Below the pieces are notes generated by a model. It saw only the letters and a list, made by a program, of their open reading frames with translations, searched no databases and was not told where the DNA came from. The position numbers and the translations under genes are program-made. Shown piece after piece: positions 31,871 to 40,088 of a stretch of 58,598 nt of DNA (the stretch's first letter is position 1; every line of letters begins with the position of its first letter). Source of the DNA: DASRVA01 sp050732935 (lineage in GTDB: Bacteria; Gemmatimonadota; Gemmatimonadetes; JACCXV01; JAHWKZ01). Location: contig JBOHRW010000030.1 in NCBI GenBank assembly GCA_050732935.1, positions 1 through 58,598 of the forward strand, in the 5' to 3' direction.

Positions 31871-32533
31871 ATGCCGGGTCTGCGTGCCGCGTTCACCGTC
31901 GTCGGACTGGTCCTCGTCTTGCCCGTTCTCGCCCGGGGCCAGAGGGCACCTGCCTTCGGTCACTCGACCGTCCTAGTCGTCTCGGAGTGGCAGGGGGAGG
32001 ATCGGGGGGACGGCAGCGGCAGCTACCGCCTCGTGACCACGCTGACCGATCCCTCGAGCGAGGTCTCCCTCCGGCACGAGCTTTCGGCCGAGCGGGACGT
32101 CGACGGCGAGCTCACTACGAACGAGCACCTGACCGTGCTGGAAGGTGGAGACGAGCGCTACCGGGCGGAGAGCGACCCGAGCGCGCTCGGACCGTACGCG
32201 TTGCATGCCACGAGCTGGGCCATCCCCTTCGACGTCGAGTTCCACCCCGATCCGCGTGGCAGCTACCGCGCCCGGCAAGAGCAGCTCGCCGAGGTCGTCC
32301 ACTCGGTGGTCACCGATGCCGAGGTGTCGGCGAAGGGCGGCTCCGATGGCCGCACGTCGGCTACCATCGAGATCCCCGGCGAGCACGCCGCCGACGTTCT
32401 CGCCCGCCAGTTTGTCGGGATCCGCGAGGCGCTTCGGGAGGCCGATCTGGGGCTGGCCAAGCTCGTCATCAAGGGCCAGGCAACGGCGCCGGTCCCGACC
32501 GCCGCGGCCGCGCCCGGAAGCGAGACCCCGTAA
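31871..32533 (+). CDS. Secreted protein of unknown function
   Basis: 220 residues from ATG 31871 with a strong AAAGGAGGA site. A signal peptide of about 24 residues ends LARG before QR. The mature protein is acidic, with YRLVTTLTDPSSEVSLRHEL, YALHATSWAIPFDVEFHPDP and AEVSAKGGSDGRTSATIEIP, and looks like a beta-rich periplasmic domain followed by a helix (ADVLARQFVGIREALREADL). No motif recognised. Only 8 bases separate it from the thioredoxin reductase gene. Confidence 0.75.
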   Translation: MPGLRAAFTVVGLVLVLPVLARGQRAPAFGHSTVLVVSEWQGEDRGDGSGSYRLVTTLTDPSSEVSLRHELSAERDVDGELTTNEHLTVLEGGDERYRAESDPSALGPYALHATSWAIPFDVEFHPDPRGSYRARQEQLAEVVHSVVTDAEVSAKGGSDGRTSATIEIPGEHAADVLARQFVGIREALREADLGLAKLVIKGQATAPVPTAAAAPGSETP

Positions 32534-32541
32534 GGAGAACC

Positions 32542-33522
32542 ATGTCCAGGAACGGTCGGGTCGAGAACGTGGTGATCCTGGGCTCGGGATGCGCCGGGCT
32601 CACGGCCGCGATCTACGCGGCGCGGGCCAACCTGGAGCCGCTGGTCGTGCTCGGCGTCGAGTCCGGCGGGCAGCTGTCGCTGACCACGGATGTCGAGAAC
32701 TATCCCGGTTTCCCCGAAGGGGTTCAGGGACCCGATCTCATCCAGAAGATGAAGGACCAGGCGGCCCGGTTCGGGGCCCGCTTTCGGGCCGGGGACGTGA
32801 CCGCCGTCGACCTCTCGCAGAGGCCTTTCCGGCTCGACGTGGAGGGCGAGCCCGTCCTGACCCGGAGCCTGATCGTCTGCTCGGGCGCCTCGGCGCGCAT
32901 GCTCGGCATCCCCGGCGAGGATCGGCTCCTCGGCCACGGTCTCTCCACGTGCGCCACCTGCGACGGCTACTTCTTCCAGGACAAGGAGCTCGTCGTGGTG
33001 GGCGGTGGGGACACGGCGATGGAGGAGGCGATCTTCCTCACCCGCTACGCCTCGAAGGTGCACGTGGTCCATCGGAGGGACGAGCTCAGGGCCTCCAAGA
33101 TCATGCAGGAACGCGCGTTCGCGAACCCCAAGATCGACTTCATCTGGAACACCCACGTGACCGAGATCCTGGGAGAGCGTGACGTGACCGCCGTGCGCTT
33201 CTGGAACCACGTCACCGACGAGCGCCGTGAGATGCCGATCGACGGCGTGTTCCTTGGCATCGGTCACGACCCCAACACGGGCATCTTCAAGGGCCAGCTC
33301 CCGATGGACGCGCAGGGGTATCTGGCGCTGGAGGAGCCGGGGCGGTCGCTGACGGAGGTCGAGGGCGTGTTCGCGGGCGGAGACGTCCACGACCACGTCT
33401 ACCGCCAAGCGGTCACCGCCGCCGGCGCCGGATGCCGGGCGGCGATGGACGCCGAGCGGTATCTCGAACGCCTCGGGGGGGCGTCGGCCCTGGCCGATGC
33501 CGCCGAAGCCCGAACGGGATGA
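32542..33522 (+). CDS. trxB: Thioredoxin-disulfide reductase
   Basis: 326 residues from ATG 32542 behind AAGGAGAA. Flavoprotein transferring electrons from NADPH to thioredoxin. It shows the FAD site (VVILGSGCAGLTAAIYAARA), the redox-active pair in LSTCATCDGYFFQDKEL, the NADPH site (VVVGGGDTAMEEAIFLTRYA) with VHRRDELRASKIMQ, and the second FAD contact (VEGVFAGGDVHDHVYRQAVT). Note GSGCAG instead of the usual GSGPAG at the FAD loop. The length is normal, and the redox cysteines are ordinary Cys codons, not UGA. Confidence 0.95.
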   Translation: MSRNGRVENVVILGSGCAGLTAAIYAARANLEPLVVLGVESGGQLSLTTDVENYPGFPEGVQGPDLIQKMKDQAARFGARFRAGDVTAVDLSQRPFRLDVEGEPVLTRSLIVCSGASARMLGIPGEDRLLGHGLSTCATCDGYFFQDKELVVVGGGDTAMEEAIFLTRYASKVHVVHRRDELRASKIMQERAFANPKIDFIWNTHVTEILGERDVTAVRFWNHVTDERREMPIDGVFLGIGHDPNTGIFKGQLPMDAQGYLALEEPGRSLTEVEGVFAGGDVHDHVYRQAVTAAGAGCRAAMDAERYLERLGGASALADAAEARTG

Positions 33523-34613
33523 GGGCCGTCGTCAAAGTCGACGACAATCCCGGCCCTTCCGGCACCGCTGTTCGTGAAATGCCCGTGCCCCGACCGGGGC
33601 CGGGCGAGGTCCGGCTCAAGGTGCGGGCGGCCGCGATCTGCGGGTCCGACCGTCACATCTGGCACTGGGATCCCTCGGTCCGCCACCTCGTTCATCCACC
33701 CCGGATCTACGGTCACGAGTTCTGCGGCGAGGTCGATGAGCTGGGTGCCGAAGCGGGACGGTCGGATCTAACGCCCGGGGACTACGTCTCGGCGGAGATG
33801 CACGTCACCTGCGGAACCTGCCGGCAGTGCCGGGCAGGCCAGGGGCACATCTGTCGCAACACCAGGATCATCGGCTTTCATCGGGACGGCTCGTTCGCGG
33901 AGTACGTGATCGTGCCGGCGCGGAACGTGGTCCGCCTGGACCCGGACGTCGTGCCCCTCAGAGTGGGCGCGTTCCTGGACGCGCTCGGCAACGCGGTCCA
34001 CACGGTCCAGGATCACGATCTCGGAGGCGCGCGGTTGGCCGTCCTGGGGTATGGGCCGATCGGCGCCATGGCGACATCGATCGCGCACCACCTGGGGGCG
34101 GAGCGGATCTACGTGCTCGACGTGAGCCGTCGGGCGATCGAGCAGGCCGAGGCCTGGCGGGCGACGAAGGCGGCCAGGAGCGTCACCGTGCTCGAGACCG
34201 GGGGCGAGGTGACCGAGCGCGTGAACGAGCGGATCCTGGACGAGACGGAGGGTGGCGTGGACCTCGTGCTCGAGATGTCCGGCGCCGAGCCCGCCATCAA
34301 CCAGGGGCTCACGATCGCGCGGATGGGCGGCACGATATCGATGCTGGGCATCCCCACCCGCGAGGCGATCACCATCCACCGCTTCGCCCGAAGCTTCATC
34401 TTCAAGGGGCTGACGCTCCGCGCGATCATCGGCCGGCGCATGTTCTCGACCTGGGAGCGCATGCTGGAGCTGCTGGCCGACGGACTCGATGTCGCCGCGC
34501 TCGTCTCCCACGAGTACGAGGGGCTCGAGGATTTCGAGGCGGGCATGGAGGCGTTCGACGCCCACGAGGCCCTCAAGGTGGTGTTCTATCCGCATGGGAA
34601 CGGGAGGGCATGA
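33519..34613 (+). CDS. tdh: L-threonine 3-dehydrogenase (zinc alcohol dehydrogenase family)
   Basis: 364 residues; ATG 33519 overlaps the trxB stop (ATGA). It oxidises L-threonine with NAD to 2-amino-3-ketobutyrate. MDR features: ICGSDRHIWHWDPSVRHLVH (catalytic zinc Cys), GHEFCGEV, the structural-zinc four-Cys lobe (MHVTCGTCRQCRAGQGHICR), the NAD fold (VLGYGPIGAMATSIAHHLGA) and IIGFHRDGSFAEYVIVPA, characteristic of Tdh. The assignment is supported by kbl 66 bases downstream, which encodes the next enzyme. It is slightly longer than the usual 340 residues. Confidence 0.92.
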   Translation: MRAVVKVDDNPGPSGTAVREMPVPRPGPGEVRLKVRAAAICGSDRHIWHWDPSVRHLVHPPRIYGHEFCGEVDELGAEAGRSDLTPGDYVSAEMHVTCGTCRQCRAGQGHICRNTRIIGFHRDGSFAEYVIVPARNVVRLDPDVVPLRVGAFLDALGNAVHTVQDHDLGGARLAVLGYGPIGAMATSIAHHLGAERIYVLDVSRRAIEQAEAWRATKAARSVTVLETGGEVTERVNERILDETEGGVDLVLEMSGAEPAINQGLTIARMGGTISMLGIPTREAITIHRFARSFIFKGLTLRAIIGRRMFSTWERMLELLADGLDVAALVSHEYEGLEDFEAGMEAFDAHEALKVVFYPHGNGRA

Positions 34614-34679
34614 TCCTTTGGCTTGCACCGGCGCCGGACGATCCGAGATTCTCATGAACGCAGGGACAAGGGAGATCCG

Positions 34680-35873
34680 ATGAAGCAGGCGAGCGCGGGA
34701 TTGCTCGACGATTTGGAGCGGGAGCTGGCGGCCCTCCAGGAAGCCGGCACCTACAAGACCGAGCGCGAGCTGGAAGGGCCGCAGGGGGCGCGGGTGTCGG
34801 TCGAGGGTCGCCCCGTCATCATGCTGACCTCGAACAACTACCTCGGCCTCGCCGACCATCCGCGCATCGTCGCGGCGGCCCACCGGGCCCTGGACGAATG
34901 GGGCTTCGGCATGGCCTCGGTGCGGTTCATCTGCGGCACCCAGACCCTCCACCGACGCCTCGAGCGGAGGATCGCCGAGTTCTTCGAGGTCGACGACGCG
35001 GTCCTCTACACCTCCTGCTGGAACGCCAACGAGGCGCTGTTCGCCGCGGTGCTGGGGGAAGAGGACGCGGTCTACTCCGACGCGCTGAACCACGCCTCGA
35101 TCATCGACGGGATCCGCCTCTGCAAGGCCCGCCGCCACCGCTTTCCGCACGCCGCCATGGAGGCGCTGGAGGAGCTGCTGGAGGCCGACGACGCGCGCCA
35201 CCGGCTGGTGGTGACCGACGGGGTCTTCTCCATGGAGGGCGAGCTGGCGCGTCTCCCGGAGCTGATCGAGCTATGCCGCGCGCACGACGCTCTCTTCGTC
35301 GTCGACGACTCGCACGCCACCGGCGTGCTGGGGGAGCGCGGGCGGGGAACCGCCGAGGAGCTCGGCGTTCACGGGCGGGTCGACGTCATGACCGGCACGC
35401 TGGGGAAGGCACTGGGCGGGGCGGCGGGCGGGTTCGTCGCCGGTCCCGCCGCGCTCGTGGACATCCTCCGCCAGCGCTCGCGGCCCTACCTGTTCTCGAA
35501 CTCGCTGCCGCCGCCTATCGTGAACGCCTCCCTCGAGGCCTTCGACCTGCTCGACGAATCGCCCGAGCTGGTCCTCCGGTTGCGCGAGAACACCCGGTTC
35601 TTCCGGGACGCGCTTCGGGAGCGCGGCTTCGACGTCCCCGAGGGCATCCATCCCATCGTGCCCATCATGGTCGGCGAGGCCGCGCTGGCCATCCAGATGT
35701 CGCGCGAGCTCTTGGAGGAAGGCGTGTACGTCTCGGGCTTCGGCTATCCCGTCGTCCCCCAGGGGGAGGCGCGGCTCAGGGCCCAGGTCTCGGCCGCACA
35801 CGACCGGGAGGCGCTGTCCCTGGCCGTCGACGCCATCGTTCGCGTGGGGTCGCGCCACGGAGTCGTGACGTGA
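34680..35873 (+). CDS. kbl: Glycine C-acetyltransferase (2-amino-3-ketobutyrate CoA ligase)
   Basis: 397 residues from ATG 34680 with AGGGAG upstream. PLP enzyme of the alpha-oxoamine synthase family that splits 2-amino-3-ketobutyrate with CoA to glycine and acetyl-CoA. Motifs: VIMLTSNNYLGLADHPRIVA, GFGMASVRFICGTQTLHRRL, DDAVLYTSCWNANEALFAAV, DDSHATGVLGERGRGTAEEL, and the cofactor lysine in TGTLGKALGGAAGGFVAGP. The RFICGT signature favours Kbl over BioF or HemA. It works with Tdh upstream to degrade threonine. Confidence 0.95.
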   Translation: MKQASAGLLDDLERELAALQEAGTYKTERELEGPQGARVSVEGRPVIMLTSNNYLGLADHPRIVAAAHRALDEWGFGMASVRFICGTQTLHRRLERRIAEFFEVDDAVLYTSCWNANEALFAAVLGEEDAVYSDALNHASIIDGIRLCKARRHRFPHAAMEALEELLEADDARHRLVVTDGVFSMEGELARLPELIELCRAHDALFVVDDSHATGVLGERGRGTAEELGVHGRVDVMTGTLGKALGGAAGGFVAGPAALVDILRQRSRPYLFSNSLPPPIVNASLEAFDLLDESPELVLRLRENTRFFRDALRERGFDVPEGIHPIVPIMVGEAALAIQMSRELLEEGVYVSGFGYPVVPQGEARLRAQVSAAHDREALSLAVDAIVRVGSRHGVVT

Positions 35874-36646
35874 GCGCTCCCGAGCTCCGCGACGACATTC
35901 TGGTGGGAGACGCGGTCCGGGTATGGCGGTTCGTCTTGAACGACCTCCTCACCAACGGCTTTGTCGTCCAGGGGAGGGATGGAGACGCGCTGGCGGTGAT
36001 CGACCCCGGCGACCGGGCCGAAGACCTGATCGCCGCCGCGGAGAAGTGGGGAGGCGACGTGCACTGGATCCTGGTGACCCACCTCCACGGCGACCACTGC
36101 GCGCAGGTGGGGGAGCTGGCGGAGGCCTTCCCCCGGGCGCAGGTGGCCGGCCCGCCGGGTGGGATGTTCCAGCCGGATCGACCGGTCAGCGGGGGCGAGT
36201 CGCTCCCGTTCGACGCCCAGTCGATCCAGGTCGTGGCCACGCCGGGACACTCGCCGGAGAGCGTGAGCTACGAGATCGCCGAACACGTCTTCGTGGGAGA
36301 CTTCATCTTCCGGCTGGGGAGCGGACGCACCGATGGCGCGCGGTCCTCGACCGAGGCCCTCTTCGAGACCGTGCGCGAGGTCTTCGCGGCGATGCCTGGG
36401 AACGTGGTCCTGTGGTGCGGCCACGGGCCGGCGACGACGGTGGGCGAGGAGCGTGCGGGGAACGCCTTCTGGCGGATCGCCCTCGAAGGGGAGCCGGAGA
36501 CGCCGGTCGACAAGGCCCTGTATCGCGGCCGGACGGTCCCGATCCTGGCCTGGGCCGACGATTACGACGGGGGCCGGAAGGCGCTCCTGGCGCTGGAGGA
36601 TGGGCGTCGCGTGATCGTCCCCGGCTCACAGGTCGAGCGCAGCTGA
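35870..36646 (+). CDS. Metallo-beta-lactamase-fold hydrolase
   Basis: 258 residues from GTG 35870 (GTGA overlap with kbl). The zinc site is typical of the glyoxalase II-like group: VTHLHGDHCAQVGELAEAF (HxHxDH), VVATPGHSPESVSYEI, HVFVGDFIFRLGSGRTDGA and VVLWCGHGPATTVGEE. The family hydrolyses thioesters such as S-lactoylglutathione, or persulfides. The C-terminal 60 residues (RGRTVPILAWADDYDGGRKA) are not part of the core and may be an accessory domain. Co-translated with tdh-kbl, its link to threonine catabolism could be detoxification of methylglyoxal arising from aminoacetone. Confidence 0.88.
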   Translation: MSAPELRDDILVGDAVRVWRFVLNDLLTNGFVVQGRDGDALAVIDPGDRAEDLIAAAEKWGGDVHWILVTHLHGDHCAQVGELAEAFPRAQVAGPPGGMFQPDRPVSGGESLPFDAQSIQVVATPGHSPESVSYEIAEHVFVGDFIFRLGSGRTDGARSSTEALFETVREVFAAMPGNVVLWCGHGPATTVGEERAGNAFWRIALEGEPETPVDKALYRGRTVPILAWADDYDGGRKALLALEDGRRVIVPGSQVERS

Positions 36647-36687
36647 GAACGGCCGCCATCTAAGGTCGCCGATCCACCACCACGGAC

Positions 36688-36693
36688 TATCTT
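36688..36693 (+). promoter_or_regulatory. -10-like box of a probable leaderless transcript
   Basis: TATCTT ends 8 bases before the ATG at 36702. No ribosome site lies between. Confidence 0.35.
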
Positions 36694-36701
36694 TCGTCCC
36701 C

Positions 36702-39578
36702 ATGGACGACTCCCCTACGGGTAACGTCACCTTCCTGGCGACCGACATCCAGGGCAGCACCGAGATGTGGGAGCGGTTTCCCCGCGAGATGCCGCACGCC
36801 CTGGAGCGTCACGAACAGCTTCTGCGCGAGGCGATCGAGGGGCACGGCGGCAGGATCTTCAAGAATGTCGGGGACGGCCTGTTCACCGCCTTCTCCCAGG
36901 CTCCCGGGGCGGTCGAGGCCGCCCTCATCGGACAGCGGTCGCTCATCGGCGAGCCCTGGATCACCCCTGTGCCCGTCCGCGTGCGGATGGCGCTCCACAG
37001 CGGCCAGGCCGAGGAGCGCGGGGACGATTACTTCGGGCCCCCGATCAACCGGGTGGCGCGCATCCTCAGCGCCGGCCACGGCGGGCAGATCCTGCTCTCC
37101 CAGGCGGTCGAGCGGCTGGTCTCGGAGCGGTTCCCGGAAGGCGTGGCGCTGCGCGACCTCGGTGAGCGCTCGCTCAAGGACCTGACCCAGCCCGAGCGGA
37201 TCTTCCAGCTCGTGTCGGAAGGCCTCCCGGTGGATTTTCCGCCGCTCAACACGCTCGACATCCGACCCCACAACCTGCCCGCCCAGCCGACGCCGATCGT
37301 GGGACGGGCGCGCGAGGTGGAGGAGGTCCGCCGCCTGATCCTGCGACCCGACGTGCGGCTGGTCACGCTGCTCGGTCCGAGCGGCGCCGGGAAATCGCGT
37401 CTCGGTCTTCAGGTCGCGGCCGAGGTCGTGGACGCCTTCCGGCACGGTGTCTTCCACGTCGAGATGGCGGTGGTCCACGAGCCCGCGCAGGTGCCGGAAG
37501 CCATCCTGAACGCGCTCGGCGTGCAGTCCGAGGGCAAGGCCAGCGACGAAGCGCTGTGCGAGCACCTCCGGGCGCGCCAGATCCTTCTCGTCCTCGATAA
37601 CTTCGAGCAGGTCCTGGAGGCCGCGCCGTTGGTGGCCGAGTTGCTGCGTGCCGCGCCCGATCTCACCGTGCTGGTGACCAGCCAGGCGCCGCTCCGTCTG
37701 CGCGGCGAGCACGAGTATCTCGTGTCGACCCTGGCCGTCCCCGGCCCCCGCGGGACGCGCTCCATCGAGCGGCTGGCGAGCTACGATGCCGTGGCCCTTT
37801 TCACCGAGCGCGCCCAGGCGGTGGTCCCTTCGTTCCGCCTCGAACCGGGGAACGCCGAAGCGGTCACCGAGATCGTCCGCCAGCTCGACGGTCTGCCACT
37901 GGCGATCGAGCTGGCCGCCGCACGGCTCAAGCTCTTCCCCCCGGGAGCGATGGTCGGCCGGCTCGCGCGGCGCTTCGACTTCCTCAAAGGGGGTCGTCGT
38001 GACCTTCCGGACCGGCAGCGGACGCTGAGGAGCGCCCTGGAGTGGAGCTACAACCTGCTCGACGAGCACGAGCGGGCGCTCTTGCGCCGGCTGGCTGTCT
38101 TCGACGGCGGGTTCACGTTGGAGGACGCGGAAAGCGTGTGCGTGGCCGAGGAAGAGGACTTCGATGTGGTCGATGCGGTGGCCTCGCTCGTCGACAAGAG
38201 CCTGCTGCGCCCGGTTGCCGGAGCTGGCGGAGAGCCGCGCTTCGAAAGGCTGCGCTCGATTCGCGACTTCAGCCTGGAATTGCTGGAGGAATCGGGGGAG
38301 GCGGACCGCTGGCGGCGGCGGCACGCCGAGCACTTCGCCGAGCTATCGGACGGCGGCCGGGAGGTGACCCTGGGGGAGAGCACGGATCCGGGGAAGGAGC
38401 AGCACCGCGATACCCCGGGATGGCTGGGCCGGATCGACAGCGAGTACGAGAACATCCGGGCGGCCCTGACGTGGGCGCTGGACTCGAACGAGGCGGGGCT
38501 GGCGCTCAGGCTCTGCCTCGGGCTCCCTGCGATCTGGCTCCGGCGCGGGCTGCTGGACGAGGCTCGGCGCCTCGTCGATCGGTTGCAGTCGCTGACGTTC
38601 GCGGACGACGTCCAGCGCGCCCACGCGATCAACATCTCGGGGCGGGTAGCGCAGATCCAGGGCGAGAACACCCCGGAAGTCATCGCCAAGTTCGAGGAGG
38701 CGCTCGCGCTCTACCGGGCGGCCGGCCACAAGCCCGGGATCGCCCGGGCGCTCATGAACCTGGGAAACGTGCGCGCACGCCAGGGGGCGTTCGAGGCCGC
38801 CCGCCAGCTCTTCCGCGAAGCCTTGCCGCTCTACCGGGAGATCGGCAACGTGTTCGGGGAGTGCGGAGCCCTCATGAACCTGGGAGACACCTGGCTGGGC
38901 GAGGGGGATCTCGATCGGGCGGAGGAGATGTTCGCCGAGGCGCGCGACACCGCGCGCGCTCCGCACTCGTCCCTTCAGGGGATGAGATGGGAGATGTCGC
39001 CGGCGGTACGTGACGCCGCGCGCCCGAAGGAGGCCCCGATCGCCCTCGCCTTCGCGTTGCAGTACCTGGGGGTCGTGGCGCACCTTCGGGGCGACCTCGA
39101 TAGCGCGGAGGTTCACTATCGCGACAGCAGGTCTCGCTTCGAGGCTTTCGGCGCGCGCCCGAACATCGCGTGGTCGGACTACTATCTGGGGACGGTGGCA
39201 CGCGACCGGGGTGATCTCAACGGGGCGCGGCAGATGTTGTTGGACGCGATCGAGCGCTTCCGTGACCTCGACTACCGGCTGGGGATCGCGGCCGGTCTCC
39301 TCGGGATCGCGACGCTGGAGATCCGCGAGGGCCGCGAGGAGCGGGCGGCGCGCCTCCTGAGCGTCTCGCGGGCGATGAGCCGCGGCATCTCGGTGACGCG
39401 AGAGAGGCTCGATGCGATAGCCGCGCGGGAGGTGGACGAAGCGGGTCGGGCCGTGCTCGGGGACAACGGCTTCGAGCGGGCGTTGGCGGCTGGCAGGGGG
39501 CTCGACCTGGACGAAGCGTTGAGGCTCTCCCGAGGCGAAGGAGATCGTCAGCCCGCCGAGGCCGCGGAGACGAGGTGA
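36702..39578 (+). CDS. Class III adenylate/guanylate cyclase domain fused to NB-ARC-type ATPase and TPR repeats
   Basis: 958 residues. Residues 1-175 are a class III cyclase homology domain: FLATDIQGSTEMWERFPREM (first metal Asp), FKNVGDGLFTAFSQAPGAVE (Lys plus second metal Asp), and GPPINRVARILSAGHGGQIL (the Asn-x3-Arg transition-state pair). The catalytic residues therefore look intact. Residues about 205-560 are a STAND ATPase: P-loop LLGPSGAGKSRLGLQVAAEV, Walker B ILLVLDNFEQ, GLPLAIELAAARL and LLRRLAVFDGGFTLEDAESV. Residues about 600-950 are TPR-like repeats (YRAAGHKPGIARALMNLGNV). There is no C-terminal LuxR-type HTH. Such proteins couple ligand or partner sensing to cAMP or cGMP production. 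The partner is unknown. Confidence 0.9.
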   Translation: MDDSPTGNVTFLATDIQGSTEMWERFPREMPHALERHEQLLREAIEGHGGRIFKNVGDGLFTAFSQAPGAVEAALIGQRSLIGEPWITPVPVRVRMALHSGQAEERGDDYFGPPINRVARILSAGHGGQILLSQAVERLVSERFPEGVALRDLGERSLKDLTQPERIFQLVSEGLPVDFPPLNTLDIRPHNLPAQPTPIVGRAREVEEVRRLILRPDVRLVTLLGPSGAGKSRLGLQVAAEVVDAFRHGVFHVEMAVVHEPAQVPEAILNALGVQSEGKASDEALCEHLRARQILLVLDNFEQVLEAAPLVAELLRAAPDLTVLVTSQAPLRLRGEHEYLVSTLAVPGPRGTRSIERLASYDAVALFTERAQAVVPSFRLEPGNAEAVTEIVRQLDGLPLAIELAAARLKLFPPGAMVGRLARRFDFLKGGRRDLPDRQRTLRSALEWSYNLLDEHERALLRRLAVFDGGFTLEDAESVCVAEEEDFDVVDAVASLVDKSLLRPVAGAGGEPRFERLRSIRDFSLELLEESGEADRWRRRHAEHFAELSDGGREVTLGESTDPGKEQHRDTPGWLGRIDSEYENIRAALTWALDSNEAGLALRLCLGLPAIWLRRGLLDEARRLVDRLQSLTFADDVQRAHAINISGRVAQIQGENTPEVIAKFEEALALYRAAGHKPGIARALMNLGNVRARQGAFEAARQLFREALPLYREIGNVFGECGALMNLGDTWLGEGDLDRAEEMFAEARDTARAPHSSLQGMRWEMSPAVRDAARPKEAPIALAFALQYLGVVAHLRGDLDSAEVHYRDSRSRFEAFGARPNIAWSDYYLGTVARDRGDLNGARQMLLDAIERFRDLDYRLGIAAGLLGIATLEIREGREERAARLLSVSRAMSRGISVTRERLDAIAAREVDEAGRAVLGDNGFERALAAGRGLDLDEALRLSRGEGDRQPAEAAETR

Positions 39579-40063
39579 GCCGCCGGTACGTCGTCGGCTT
39601 CCTTCTGCTCACATCTCTCCTTGTCCTCGGAACCCTCGGATGGCGATTCTATCGGTACCAGGCCAGTGCTCCTGAGCGAGAGGCCTGGGCCGCGATCACC
39701 GACCGCCTGCGCGTCGAAAAGTCGCACATCGACTCCCTCGAATCCGAGCTCACCGAGGGGCGTCAGCGGGTGGCGGCGCACCGCGCCCGGCTGGACAGCC
39801 TGGAGGGGGGCCTGGCGGCGTTCGAGGAACGCGCGGTCGACGGCCGGCTACCGCGACCCCAGCACCAGGCCTACATGACGGTGATCGAAGCGCAGAACGA
39901 AGCCGCCGCCGCGCACAACGAGGCGCTCGCCGAAGTCCAGTCGGTCTACGAGGTCTACGCCGGTCTCGTCCGCGCCCACAACGCGGTCATCGACAGCGCC
40001 AACCGCCTGCGCCGCGCGGCCGTCGAGGAGGGGATCAGGCTGGAGGAGGTGGAGCTCAGGTGA
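39575..40063 (+). CDS. Single-pass membrane coiled-coil protein
   Basis: 162 residues, GTGA overlap with the cyclase gene, so translationally coupled. One N-terminal transmembrane helix (about 6-24, VVGFLLLTSLLVLGTLGWRF) is followed by a long helical coiled coil rich in Glu, Arg and Ala (EKSHIDSLESELTEGRQRVA, AHNEALAEVQSVYEVYAGLV). No family recognised. The coupling suggests it may anchor or partner the cyclase protein at the membrane, which is inference. Confidence 0.75.
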   Translation: MSRRYVVGFLLLTSLLVLGTLGWRFYRYQASAPEREAWAAITDRLRVEKSHIDSLESELTEGRQRVAAHRARLDSLEGGLAAFEERAVDGRLPRPQHQAYMTVIEAQNEAAAAHNEALAEVQSVYEVYAGLVRAHNAVIDSANRLRRAAVEEGIRLEEVELR

Positions 40064-40088
40064 GGGGCCGCTAAGCGAGACCCCTCAC
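40060..40088. terminator. Possible bidirectional hairpin between convergent genes
   Basis: Perfect 8-base inverted repeat GTGAGGGG (40060-40067) and CCCCTCAC (40081-40088) with a 13-base loop, covering the stop codons of both converging genes. No T tract follows on either side, so termination activity is only suggested by position. Confidence 0.4.

Noticed and set aside
32542..33522. Selenoprotein thioredoxin reductase
   Set aside because: selA is nearby, so I checked; the redox motif CATC uses normal Cys codons and no in-frame TGA is present.
36702..39578. LuxR/AfsR-type transcription regulator
   Set aside because: The ATPase-TPR layout resembles large ATP-binding regulators, but there is no DNA-binding HTH or winged helix at either end; the N-terminus is a cyclase domain.
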